From the NCBI GenBank assembly GCA_963790335.1, contig CAWBOB010000007.1, positions 372,001 to 436,000 on the forward strand: a stretch of 64,000 bases of DNA, given 5' to 3'. Each line of letters starts with the position of its first letter. Positions within the stretch are counted from its first letter, which is position 1. The translations under genes and the position numbers were made by a program. Below the pieces are notes generated by a model. That model was given only the letters and a program-made list of their open reading frames with translations. It was not told the DNA's origin and made no database searches. Source of the stretch: JAOUEA01 sp963790335 (GTDB lineage: Bacteria > Actinomycetota > UBA4738 > HRBIN12). Positions 51,877 through 61,931 of the stretch are shown here, piece by piece.

Positions 51877-53413
51877 CTATTCGAGCGGACCGATCGCCCC
51901 TTCCGCGGCAGCGACGAGGCTCCCATCGTGGACAAGACTCACCGCGCCGGCGATGTCGGGCCCGAACTCTCGGTCGGCTTCGAAGAACGGCACACGTTGC
52001 CTGATCGCGGCGTGCACCTCGCGGGTGACGGGACCTGGTTCGAGCGGCGCCCGCAGATCGAGCGCCTGGGCGGCCCCGAGCGCCTCGAGCGCGATCACCG
52101 TCTCGACATTCGCGACGACCTCCCGCGCGTGACGTGCCGAAGTCATGCCCATGCTCACGTGGTCTTCCTGGCCGGCGCTCGAGGGGATCGAATCGATGGA
52201 GGCCGGATGCGCGATGCTCTTGCATTCGCTCACGAGCGATGCCGCCGTGTACTGCACGAGCATGAAGCCCGAGTTCAGCCCGGAGCCGTGCACGAGGAAC
52301 GGCGGCAATCCGTTGGAGAGGTGCTCGTCGAGCAGACGGTACAGACGCCGCTCCGAGATCGATCCGAGCGAGACGAGGGCGAGCGCAACGGCGTCGAGTG
52401 CGACCGCCACCGGCTGTCCGTGGAAGTTCCCGCCCGAGACGACCTCACCGGTACCGTCGGCGAGCACGATCGGGTTATCGCTCACGCTGTTGGCCTCGAT
52501 GTGCAGCACCTCGCGCGCGTAGGCGAGGGCATCGCGGGTGGCCCCGTGCACCTGGGGGGCACAGCGGAGCGAGTAGGCGTCCTGCACCAGGTGCTCGGAG
52601 TCGCGATGTGAGGCAAGGATCGGCGAGCCGGCCAGCGATCGGCGCAGGTTCGACGCGCTCGCCGATTGACCGGGGTGCGGACGAAGCGCCTGCAGCCGCT
52701 CGTCGAACGGCCGATCGGTACCGAGCGAGGCTTCGATCGTCATCGCTGCCACGACATCGGCCGTGCGCGAGAGCATCGTTGCCCGTTCGGTCGCGATGAT
52801 GCCGATCGCGAGCATGCCTTGCGTGCCGTTCACGAGCGCGAGACCTTCCTTGGCCTCGAGCGTGAGCGGGGTGAGCCCGGCGCGATCGAAGGCCGCCGCA
52901 GACGGTTCCACGCCGGTACCCGATGCCGAGAGCACCTCGCCCTGGCCGATCAGCGGCAGCGCGAGGTTCGCCAGCGGGGCAAGGTCTCCCGACGCCCCGA
53001 GCGAGCCTTGTTGTGGCACCGCGGGAACCACGTCGGCGTTCAGCATCGACACCATCAGGTCGATGAGCTCGGGGCGCACTCCCGAGTGGCCGAGCGCGAG
53101 CACGTGCGCACGCAGCAGGAGCATCGCGCGGGCTTCCTCGCGGCCGAGCGGAGCCCCCACCGCCGTCGCGTGCGAGCGGACGATGCCGTGCTGCAGCGCC
53201 TCGGCATCGGCCGGGTCGACGCGCGTGTGCGCGAGGGCGCCGAACCCTGTCGTGACGCCATACACGGTTTCGCCATCGTCGACCGCGTCATCGATCACTG
53301 CCCGCGCGACCCTGACCCTGGCCCGAGCATCATCGCCGAACGAGACCGGTGGCGCCGCCGGCCACCGCCACGACGTCGGCAGCGTCGAGCGGCTCGCCGA
53401 TCGAGACGCTCAC
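51877..53413 (-). CDS. hutH: histidine ammonia-lyase, N-terminal frameshift
   Basis: About 510 residues after correction, the usual HutH length. The MIO cofactor forms from ASG in GSLGASGDLAPLANLALP; other marks are YGVTTGFGALAHTRV, SASASNLRRSLAGS and QEDHVSMGMTSARHA. It removes ammonia from histidine to give urocanate. The first 25 codons (VSIGEPLDAADVVAVAGG) are in another frame; the break is near 53330-53340. The GTG at 53413 overlaps the stop of the peptidase E gene. Confidence 0.92.
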
Positions 53414-54116
53414 GTCGACGGTTCCACCATGCGCACCTCGAACGGCGTTTCCACGATGTCCCCGTGCTCGCCCGGCTCGACGCGCCTCGCGCCCGCGGCG
53501 CGGTCGGACGCGAGCACTTCGGCCACCTCGGTGCCAACGACGTGTACCGCCGCGAGGTCATCGCAGGCGATGCCGGGTGGCAGCGCGCCCTCGCCCACGA
53601 GCCGATGGTACGAAGGTCGTCGCGAGGGCTCGCGAGTCGAAGTGTGGGCAGAAGCTTCCGGTGACGAAGCCGAGCCCATCGGCGAGCGGGTCGGACCTGC
53701 CCAGCAGGTACGAGTCGGTGGTCGAGGCTTCGAACCAGCAGTTGGCACCGGCGCTGCCCCCCGCCAGCACGACGCCGGCGTCCCACGCTTCCCTGAGGAT
53801 CTCGTCGAGGCCGTGCGCCCGCCAGACGGCGAGCATGTTCAGCGTGTTGCCGCCGCCGACGAGCACCACGTCCTGGGTGAGCACCAGGGATCGCAGATCC
53901 TCGACGCGTCCGGTCGAACAGCGTGAGGATCGCCGGCTCCCAGCAGTGGGCGGGGAAGGAGCGGAAGAACACGGCGATGCTGCGATCGCCGTCTCCGGTC
54001 GCGGTCGGCACCGAGAGCACCTTCGGCCGCCCAGCGCCCGTGAGCTCGAAGATGAACCTGAAGATCGGATCCTCGGGCCACTGCCCGCCGCCCATCGCCA
54101 CGATGTGTCGATCCAT
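53410..54116 (-). pseudogene. peptidase E (family S51), two frameshifts
   Basis: About 235 residues spread over three frames. In order: MDRHIVAMGGGQWPEDPIFR to about LTLFDR; then LTQDVVLVGGGNTLNMLAVW with the catalytic Ser in VLAGGSAGANCWFEAS; then a last part ending in EVRMVEPST. Peptidase E releases Asp-x dipeptides; related cyanophycinases release beta-Asp-Arg. It sits between hutU and hutH in one operon, with a GTGA overlap to hutH. The pieces are well conserved, so sequence errors near 53620-53640 and 53900 are more likely than decay. Confidence 0.82.
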
Positions 54117-54202
54117 CGCGTCAGGATAGAGCCCCGGCGGAGTGGCGATACTCTTCACCAATCGTTCGATCGTTTGAACGCTTCTCCCCCTCCGCCCGGT
54201 CG

Positions 54203-55874
54203 TTAGGGGCTCTCCTCCATCGGCGTGCGGACGCCTCGCTCGCGGGCGACCTCGATCGCGCGGTCGTACCCGGCATCGACGTGGCGCACGACGCCCATGC
54301 CGGGGTCCGACGTCAGCACCCGCTGCGAGTCGCTCGCCGGCGTTCGCCGATCCGTCGGCCACCACCACCATGCCGGCATGGATCGAGTAGCCGATGCCGA
54401 CGCCGCCCGCCGTGGTGCACGCTCACCCAGTGCGCGCCGGCGGCCGTGTTGATCAACGCGTTGAGGATCGGCCAGTCGGCGATCGCGTCGGACCCGTCGA
54501 GCATCGCCTCGGTCTCGCGGTTCGGGACTCGCCACGCTTCCGGCGTCGAGGTGGTCGCGCCCGATCACGATCGGGCGCCGACACCGCCCCGCTCGCCACG
54601 AGCTCGTTGAACCGTTCCCCGGCGCGGTCGCGCTCGCCGTAGCCGAGCCAGCAGATCCGCGCCGGCAGCCCCTGGAACGCGACCCGCTCGGCTCGCGAGC
54701 CGCAGCCACCGCTGCAGCCGCTCGTTGTCGGGGAAGAGTTCGGCCACCGCGCGTCGGTCGCGGCGATGTCGGCGGGGTCGCCCGAGAGCGCCGCCCAGCG
54801 GAACGGCCCCTTGCCTTCGCAGAAGAGCGGTCGCACGAACGCCGGCACGAACCCCGGGATAGCTGAAGGCCCCGTCGTGGTGCGAGGCCGCCGGCCTCCG
54901 CGCCCGCGCGCAGGTTGTTGCCGTAGTCGAAGACGACCGAGCCGGCCTGCGGCGAAGCCCACCATGGCGTCGACCTGGTGCGCCATCGACTCGTAGGAGC
55001 GCTTCGCGTACTCATCGGGCTCGCGCCGCAGCGCCTCGGCTTCGGGCAGCGACAGGCCCTCGGGCACGTAGCCGCCGAGCGGATCGTGCGCGCTCGTCTG
55101 GTCGGTGACGACGTCGGCGCGGAAGTCCCGCGGCCAGCAGCTCCGGGAACACCTCCGCGCAGTTGCCGACGAGGCCGATCGACTCGGCCTCGCCGGGCCT
55201 GCGCGCGCTCTCGGCCCAAGAGACCGCCTCGTCGAGATCGGCGGTCCACGCGGTCGAGGTAGCGGGTCTCGATGCGGCGCTCGATGCGCGCCGGGTCGAC
55301 CTCGACGCAGAGCGCGACGCCGCCGTTCATCGTCACCGCGAGCGGCTGGGCGCCGCCCATGCCGCCGAGCCCGCCGGTCAGCGTGATCGTGCCGGCGAGC
55401 GAGCCACCGAAGTGCTGGTGGGCGCACTCGGCGAGCGTCTCGTACGTGCCCTGCAGGATGCCCTGGGTGCCGATGTAGATCCACGAGCCCGCGGTCATCT
55501 GCCCGTACATCGTGAGGCCCTGCGCCTCGAGCGCGCGGAACGTCTCCCAGTCCGCCCATTTCGGCACGAGCATCGAGTTGGAGATCAGGACGCGCGGCGC
55601 CATATCGTGCGTGCGGAAGACGGCGACCGGCTTGCCCGACTGCACGAGCAGGGTCTCGTCGTCGGCGAGGGTGCGCAGCGTGCGTACGATCGCGTCGTAG
55701 GCCTCCCAGCTCCGGGCGGCGCGGCCGGTGCCGCCGTAGACGACGAGGTCCTCGGGGCGTTCGGCGACCTCGGGGTCGAGGTTGTTCATGAGCATGCGCA
55801 TCGCGGCTTCCTGCGGCCACGAACGGCACGAGAGCGTCGATGCCTCGCGGCGCCCGGATCTCGCGTGCGGCTCA
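54203..55874 (-). pseudogene. hutU: urocanate hydratase, many frameshifts
   Basis: The span equals about 557 codons, the normal HutU length, but the coding frame changes several times. Recognisable parts in order: RAPRGIDAL, then SWPQEAAMRMLMNNLDPEVA, VVYGGTGRAARSWEAYDAIV, the NAD-binding GGSLAGTITLTGGLGGMGGA, a middle part in mixed frames with FDYGNNLRAGA, and the C-terminus VRHVDAGYDRAIEVARERGV. It converts urocanate to imidazolone-propionate using NAD. The start is placed at ATG 55874. It heads the hutU-peptidase E-hutH operon. Confidence 0.87.
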
Positions 55875-56030
55875 TCGATCGGCCTCCCGCGTCCGGCCGA
55901 TGCTACCGTGCGGGTGCGCGGGAGGCTACTTCGAGCCGAGCCTCGACGGAACGCTCATGTGCTTGAGCAGGGTTCGCTGCGACCGGTAGCGTCCCCCCGA
56001 TGGCCGTCGGAACTTCCCCCTACGACACCG

Positions 56031-57214
56031 GTGGCGCGGGCAGCGTCGGACCTCGACCCGATCCGCGTGCTGATCGCTGACGACGAACCCGCCCTGCGCG
56101 GCGCGCTCGCCGAGCTGCTCGCCCACGAGGACGAGGTGGTGCTCGATCGGCAGGGCCGGCGACGCCGACGAGGCGATCGCGATCGCCGGGCGATTCCCGA
56201 CCCGACGTGGCGCTGGTCGACGTCTCGATGCCGGCGGGCGGCGGACCACGAGCGGCGCGAGAGATCGCGCGCTGATCTCCCGACACGCGGGTGATCGCGC
56301 TCTCCGCGTTCGAGGACCGCCCGACCGTGCTCGAGATGCTGCGCGCCGGCGCCGTCGGCTACCTGGTGAAGGGCACGGCGGGCGAGGAGATCATCGGTTC
56401 GATCCAGAAGGTCATGGCCGGGCGGCGCGAGCCTGTCGGCCGAGGTGATCTCGGGCATCGTCGCCGAGCTCACGAAGCAGCTCCGTCGCGAGGACGCCGA
56501 GCGCGAGCAGGTCGACGCCCGCCGCAGCGAGATCGAGCGGTTCGTCGCGGGCGACGGGCGTATCGATGGCCTTCCAGCCGATCGTCGAGCCTCGAGACCA
56601 AAGCGGCCGTCGGGGTCGAGGCGCTGGCGCGGTTCTCCGCTCGCCGCATCGCGACCCCCGAACGAGTGGTTCGCCGAGGCCGTCTCGCTCGCGCTCGGGG
56701 TGCAGCTCGAGCTCGCGACCCTCAGCGCAGGCGCTGCGGGCGCTGCCCAGGGTCGGGCCCGGGCGTCTACCTGGCGGTGAACTGCTCGCATCGAGCCGCC
56801 GTCTCCACCGAGCTCGCTTCGCTCGTGCAGCCCCACGCCGGCCGTCTCGTGCTCGAGATCACCGAGCACGAAGCGGTCGAGGACTACCCGTCGCTCGTCG
56901 ACGCGCTGGCGCCGCTGCGGGCCAACGGCGCGCGGGTCGCTATCGACGACGCCGGCGCTGGATTCGCGAGCCTGCGGCACACCCTGCGCATCGCACCCGA
57001 CATCGTGAAGCTCGACATGAGCCTCACGCGCGGCATCGACGCGGACCGCGGGAAGCGGGCGCTCGCCGCCGCGCTCGTCTCGTTCGCCATGGAGATGGAT
57101 TTCGCGCTCGTCGCCGAAGGCATCGAGACCGCCGACGAGCTCGAGGCGCTGCGGCAGCTCGGCGTGGGGTTCGGCCAGGGATACTTCCTCGCCGTGCCGG
57201 GCCCACTGGCCTGA
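56031..57214 (+). pseudogene. response regulator with EAL domain, many frameshifts
   Basis: A receiver-EAL protein (about 395 residues) in at least six alternating frames. REC part: DPIRVLIADDEPALRGALAE, the phospho-Asp in PDVALVDVSMPAGGG, and ALSAFEDRPTVLEMLRAGAV with the conserved Lys in VKGTAGEE. A coiled-coil link (AELTKQLRREDAEREQVDA) leads to the EAL domain: VEALARF, LAVNCSHRAAV, LEITEHEAVED, IDDAGAGFASL (usually DDFG), IVKLDMSLTRGID, AEGIETADELE and GQGYFL. Cyclic di-GMP phosphodiesterase activity is possible. It converges with a GGDEF response regulator. Confidence 0.8.
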
Positions 57215-57245
57215 GGCGTTCGCAGCACAGCGGTGCGTGCGGTCG

Positions 57246-58249
57246 CTACTCTCCGCTCCGCCGATCGATGACCCATGACGAGGTCTCGGAACCCTTCGTG
57301 TACTGCTTCATCTCGGTGGCGACGGCGACCGCCTCGGCGTAGTGCTGGAACGCCCGCTTCGCGGTGCTCGCGATGCCGATCGACAGGGTCAGCATGCCGA
57401 AGCGCTGCAGCTCCCCCCGACGGTCGGTGATCTCGATGTACCCGCGCTCCCGGTCGGCGTCGTCGTAGAAGGCCGGCACCGCGGCGTCGAATCCCGCAAC
57501 GATCGCATCGGCCACCGGAGCAGCGAACTCGCGGGGCGACGACCACCACGAAGTCGTCGCCTCCGACGTGCCCGATGAAGGCCGCGTCGTCGCTCGCCGT
57601 CCGCGAGACATCGCCGATCAGCTGCGAGACGTACTGGAGCAGCTCATCGCCACGCATGAACCCGTAGTGGTCGTTGTACGCCTTGAAGCGGTCGATGTCG
57701 ACGTACAGGATCGCGAACGGTTCGGTGCCGGCGATCCCTCGCCTCGATCTCCTCCTCGATCCGCACGTTGCCCGGGAGGCCGGTGAGGGGAGACTGCGTG
57801 CGGGTGTCGCGCGAACGACGCAGCACGCCGCGGATGCGCGCGAGCAGCTCCGGTGTGTCGAACGGCTTGACGATGTAGTCGTCGGCGCCGATCGCGAAGC
57901 CTTCGAGCTTGTCGGCGGAGAGCCCGCGTGCCGTCAGCATGATCACCGACACCGTGGCCGTGCGGGCGTCCTGCCGCAGCTGCCGCGTGAGCTCGAAGCC
58001 GTCCATGTTGGGCATCATCACGTCGGCCAGCACCAGATCGGGGCACCGTTCCTGGGCCGCCGCGAGGGCGAGCGCGCCGTCGGCCGCCACCCGCACGTCG
58101 TAGCCCGCGGCGCGCAATTCGATCTCGAGGAGGCGGGCGATGAAGGGATCGTCGTCGACCACGAGCAAGCTCTCGCCGCCGGTCGCCGGATCCTGCCCCG
58201 CGTCGACGAGGTCGACCTCCGATCGCTCGGTGCGATAACTCTCGCTCAC
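57246..58249 (-). pseudogene. response regulator with GGDEF domain, frameshifts
   Basis: A receiver-diguanylate cyclase protein (about 334 residues). The receiver is intact: SLLVVDDDPFIARLLEIELR, phospho-Asp in DLVLADVMMPNMDGFEL, and YIVKPFDTPELLARI. The GGDEF part is in two or three frames: SPLTGLPGNVRIEEEIEAR, then FAILYVDIDRFKAYNDHYG, then RGDELLQYVSQLIGDVS with HVGGDDFVVVV (active GGDDF), then FGMLTLSIGIAST. It should make cyclic di-GMP when phosphorylated. Breaks lie near 57735 and 57540. No histidine kinase is encoded beside it. Confidence 0.83.
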
Positions 58250-58494
58250 GCCTCGGTCCCCATCTCTCGCGCCCCCCGGCGCGTTCTGTCGAGCCGCCTC
58301 GTGCGTCGCTGCGCGTGTGATGCCTTGCGGCGACCGTCATGCCTCGTGCGCATGTCTGTTTGGGATTCGGCACATTATCCCCCGAGGTGAAGCCTGTTTC
58401 CCGATAGCGAAGATCCTCGCTGTCCGCTCGCGAGAGCGAGTCGTGCTCCGGCATGGCACGATAGGTCGCGTCCACACGGCGAGGGGGTCGATCG
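58250..58494. promoter_or_regulatory. divergent intergenic region, GGDEF regulator / cbs
   Basis: A 245-base gap. On the minus strand GATAAT (58379-58374) is a good -10 box for the GGDEF regulator. On the plus strand a small hairpin with the GAGA loop (CTCGC 58427-58431 and GCGAG 58436-58440) and a TAGGTC box about 30 bases before the cbs start are visible. Nothing matching a known riboswitch was seen. Confidence 0.4.
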
Positions 58495-59871
58495 ATGCAG
58501 GTGTTGGAGACGTTCCTCGATGCGATGGGCAACACCCCGCTGGTCCGGCTGCGATCGGTCACCCGCGGCCTGCGACCCACGGTGCTCGCGAAACTCGAGA
58601 TGCTGAACCCGGGCGGCTCGGTGAAGGACCGCATCGGCATCCGCATGATCGAGGCCGCGGAGCGCGACGGCACCCTCCGCCCCGGCGGCACGATCGTCGA
58701 GCCGACCTCGGGCAACACGGGCCACGGGCTCGCGATCGCCGCGGCGATCCGCGGGTACCGCTGCATCTTCGTCATGCCCGACAAGATGAGCCAGGAGAAG
58801 ATCTCGTTGCTGCGCGCCTACGGCGCCGAGGTGATCATCACGCCGACCGCGGTGCCGCGCGAGTCGCCCGAGTCGTACTACTCGGTGGCGTCTCGCCTGG
58901 CCGACGAGATCCCGGGGGCGTTCCAGCCGAACCAATACTTCAACCTGGAGAACCCCGCCACGCACCACGACACGACGGGTCCCGAACTGTGGGAGCAGAC
59001 CGACGGCACGATCGATGTGTTCGTGGCGGGGGTCGGCACGGGCGGCACCATCACCGGGGTCGGCCGTTTCCTGAAGTCCCGCAACCCCGACGTCGTCATC
59101 GTCGGAGCCGATACCGAGGGGTCGGTCTACACGGGCGACGAGCCGCGTCCGTACCTGACCGAGGGCATCGGTGAGGACTTCTTCCCCGACACGTTCGACC
59201 CCGACATCGTGGACCGATGGGTGCGGGTCTCCGACCGTGACGCCTTCCTCACGGCTCGCGCGGTAACGAGACAGGAAGGCATCCTGGTGGGCGGTTCGTG
59301 CGGATCGGCGGTCCACGCCGCGCTCGAGGTGGCGCGCGACCACGACGAACACACGACGATCGTGGTGCTTCTGCCCGACACCGGACGCAACTACCTCTCC
59401 AAGCTCTACTCCGACGGATGGATGCGTCAGTACGGGTTCCTCGAAGGATCCGAGGTCGTTACCGTCGAGCACGTGTTGTCGGCCAAGGGCGCCGAGCAGC
59501 CGCAGATGATCACGGTGCGTCCCCACGACAAGGTGCGCCAGGCGATCGACGTGCTGCAGGCGAACTCGATCTCCCAGGCGCCCGTGGTGCGCGAGGAGTC
59601 TGCCGACGTGACGCAGTTCGTGGGATCCATCCGTGATCGCGAGCTGCTCGAGCGCGTCTTCCGCGACCCCGACGCACTGCAGGCCGACGTCGCCGAGGTC
59701 ATGGCCCCGCCGATCCCGTTCGTGGAATGGGACCAGCCCATCGAGACGGCGTTCGACCAGTTGGAACACGCGCCCGCGGTCCTGATCGCGAAGGCCGGCC
59801 AGGTGCTCGGCGTGCTGACCCGCAGCGACCTGCTCGACTTCATCGCCCATCGTCGCCAGGCCGAGCGGTAG
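58495..59871 (+). CDS. cbs: cystathionine beta-synthase
   Basis: A 458-residue PLP enzyme with regulatory CBS domains. The catalytic part has MGNTPLVRLRSV, the PLP lysine Lys44 in GGSVKDRIGIR, the phosphate-site SGNTGHGLAIA and FVAGVGTGGTITGVGRFL. Two CBS motifs follow from about residue 335 (IDVLQANSISQAPVV; ESADVTQFVGSIRDRELLE). It condenses serine (or acetylserine) with homocysteine. A GAGGGGG site precedes the ATG. It and the cystathionine enzyme two genes on make the reverse transsulfuration route to cysteine. Confidence 0.94.
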   Translation: MQVLETFLDAMGNTPLVRLRSVTRGLRPTVLAKLEMLNPGGSVKDRIGIRMIEAAERDGTLRPGGTIVEPTSGNTGHGLAIAAAIRGYRCIFVMPDKMSQEKISLLRAYGAEVIITPTAVPRESPESYYSVASRLADEIPGAFQPNQYFNLENPATHHDTTGPELWEQTDGTIDVFVAGVGTGGTITGVGRFLKSRNPDVVIVGADTEGSVYTGDEPRPYLTEGIGEDFFPDTFDPDIVDRWVRVSDRDAFLTARAVTRQEGILVGGSCGSAVHAALEVARDHDEHTTIVVLLPDTGRNYLSKLYSDGWMRQYGFLEGSEVVTVEHVLSAKGAEQPQMITVRPHDKVRQAIDVLQANSISQAPVVREESADVTQFVGSIRDRELLERVFRDPDALQADVAEVMAPPIPFVEWDQPIETAFDQLEHAPAVLIAKAGQVLGVLTRSDLLDFIAHRRQAER

Positions 59872-59884
59872 GACGCTCGGAGCC

Positions 59885-60727
59885 ATGGCGCGGTCCCTCG
59901 GCATCGACGTGGGCGTCGGCAAGGGACTCGACATCGTGCTGCTTGACGAGCGACTGGTACCGCTGCATGTCGCCTCGCGCGTGCACGTACCCGACGTGCG
60001 ACGTCTGATCGACGAGCTGCGCCCCGACGTGGTCGCGATCGATTCGCCTCCTCGGTGGGCCGCCTCCGGCCGGTCCCGGCTGACCGAGCGTGAACTCGCC
60101 TCGCTCAACATCTCGTCGTTCAACACGCCGAGCGAGGCGCACGGCGTCGGCAACCGATTCTTCGCCTGGATGGAGGTGGGCTTCGAGGTCTTCGCGCATG
60201 CAGCGGCGGCCGGCTTCCCCGCATATTCGGCAGGGAAGGTGCGAGGCACCTCGCTCGAGGTGTTCCCGCACGCGACGGCGGTCGTGCTCGCGGGCTGCCT
60301 GGCACCGAAGGGGACGCGCAAGCACGCGTGGAGATCGGCCGTGCTCCGCGCCCAGGGCGTGAGGACCGACGAGCTCTCGTCCCCCGACCGGGTCGACGCG
60401 GCGCTCGCGGCGCTCACCGGTCTCTACGCGCTCGACGGCAAGCGCTTCGCGCCCGGTGACCCGCGGGAGGGTGTCATCGTGGTGCCCGCCGCATCGCTGC
60501 CGGCGTCGCCGTATCGGAGGGGCACAGCCGTGCCGAGGGATGCCCAGCCGCTCTTCACCTTCTGCGCCTGCGGCGTCGACGGGTGCAACCAGCTCGTGCG
60601 CGGCGAGTTCGCGCCCGGACACGACGCGAAGCGCAAGGCCATGCTGTGGACCCGGGCGCGCGAGGGCGCCGAGGCGCTCGACGAGCTCCGAAGCCGGGGC
60701 TGGAAGATGCCACCCGAGATGCGATGA
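59885..60727 (+). CDS. DUF429 family protein
   Basis: A 280-residue protein of the DUF429 family, an RNase H-like fold: SLGIDVGVGKGLDIVLLDE (first acidic strand), VVAIDSPPRWA (second) and TPSEAHGVGNRFFAWMEVG. The C-terminal part carries three closely spaced cysteines (TFCACGVDGCNQ) that may bind metal. Relatives are nuclease-like but their function is not established. It lies between cbs and the cystathionine gene with small gaps, so it is co-transcribed with them. Confidence 0.82.
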   Translation: MARSLGIDVGVGKGLDIVLLDERLVPLHVASRVHVPDVRRLIDELRPDVVAIDSPPRWAASGRSRLTERELASLNISSFNTPSEAHGVGNRFFAWMEVGFEVFAHAAAAGFPAYSAGKVRGTSLEVFPHATAVVLAGCLAPKGTRKHAWRSAVLRAQGVRTDELSSPDRVDAALAALTGLYALDGKRFAPGDPREGVIVVPAASLPASPYRRGTAVPRDAQPLFTFCACGVDGCNQLVRGEFAPGHDAKRKAMLWTRAREGAEALDELRSRGWKMPPEMR

Positions 60728-60734
60728 GGAGTCG

Positions 60735-61898
60735 ATGAGCGAGCGAGCGAGACGTGACACGCGCGGGACCGGGCACCGATTCGAGACGCGAGCCATCCAC
60801 GCAGGCCAGGAACCCGACGTCCCGTACGGCGCCGTCAACGTTCCCATCTACCAGACCTCCACCTACGCGCAACCCGATGTCGGATCACCGAAGGTGTGGG
60901 ACTACGCCCGCGGAGGCAACCCCACCCGCGAGGCGCTCCAGCAGGCGCTCGCCTCACTCGAGGGCGGAGCTCGCGCATTCTCATTCGCGAGCGGGCTCGG
61001 CGCGGAGACGACGCTGCTGCTCACGCTGCGCCCCGGCGACCACGTGGTGCTCGCCGACGACGTCTACGGCGGCACCTACCGGCTCCTCTCGAAGGTCCTC
61101 GGCGGATGGGGGCTCACGTGCTCGACCGTCGACCTCGGCGACCTGGAAGCGCTCCGGAGCGCGATGACCGAGGCGACGGAACTCGTCTGGATCGAGACCC
61201 CGTCGAACCCGCTGCTGAAGATCGTCGACATCGGAGCCGTGAGCGCGCTGGCCCACGAACACGGGGTGAGGGTGGTGGTGGACAACACGTTCGCGACCCC
61301 AGCATTGCAGCGGCCATTGAGCCTCGGCGCCGACGCCGTCGTGCACAGCGTCACCAAGTACATCGGCGGTCACTCCGATCTGATCGGTGGGGCGATCGTC
61401 ACGAACGACGAGGAGTGGATCGAACGGCTCGACGTCCTCGTGAACGCCGTCGGCGCCGTGCCGGGTCCGATGGATTGCTACCTCGCGCTCAGAGGTTTGA
61501 AGACGCTGGCCGTTCGCATGCGCGCCCACTGCTCGGGCGCGCGGGCGATCGCGGGCTACCTCTCGACCCACCCGGACGTGACACAGGTGCGCTACCCCGG
61601 CCTCGAAGATCACCCCGGTCACGAGGTCGCGAAGCGGCAGATGGATGACTTCGGGGGCATGGTGTCGTTCCGCGTGGGCAGCCCAGCGAAGGCGCTCGAG
61701 GTCGCACGCCGGACCGAGCTGTTCTTCCTGGCGGAATCGCTCGGCGGGGTCGAGTCGCTCATCGAGATTCCCGGTCCCATGACCCACGCGAGCGTCGCGG
61801 GCTCTGCCCTCGAGGTGCCGGCCGATCTCGTGCGGCTCTCGGTCGGCATCGAGCACCCCGACGACCTGATCGAGGATCTCGACCGAGCGCTCGGCTGA
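60735..61898 (+). CDS. metB: cystathionine gamma-synthase/gamma-lyase
   Basis: A 387-residue PLP enzyme of the Cys/Met metabolism family. Marks: RFETRAIHAGQEPD, VPIYQTSTYAQPD, NPTREALQQALASLEGG, the PLP Lys208 in HSVTKYIGGHSD and HASVAGS near the C-terminus. With cbs upstream, the gamma-lyase direction (cystathionine to cysteine) is plausible; gamma-synthase proteins are hard to separate by sequence alone. An ATG with a GGAG site starts the gene. Confidence 0.92.
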   Translation: MSERARRDTRGTGHRFETRAIHAGQEPDVPYGAVNVPIYQTSTYAQPDVGSPKVWDYARGGNPTREALQQALASLEGGARAFSFASGLGAETTLLLTLRPGDHVVLADDVYGGTYRLLSKVLGGWGLTCSTVDLGDLEALRSAMTEATELVWIETPSNPLLKIVDIGAVSALAHEHGVRVVVDNTFATPALQRPLSLGADAVVHSVTKYIGGHSDLIGGAIVTNDEEWIERLDVLVNAVGAVPGPMDCYLALRGLKTLAVRMRAHCSGARAIAGYLSTHPDVTQVRYPGLEDHPGHEVAKRQMDDFGGMVSFRVGSPAKALEVARRTELFFLAESLGGVESLIEIPGPMTHASVAGSALEVPADLVRLSVGIEHPDDLIEDLDRALG

Positions 61899-61931
61899 CC
61901 GGGTCGTCGGGCGTCCTGGCCGAGGAACCGA

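Noticed and set aside
58426..58440. Cyclic di-GMP or other riboswitch in the gap before cbs
   Set aside because: Only a short hairpin with a GAGA loop is present; the conserved parts of known riboswitches are absent.
58375..60417. 680-codon minus-strand open frame over cbs and DUF429
   Set aside because: Shadow of the plus-strand genes; translation shows no motif.
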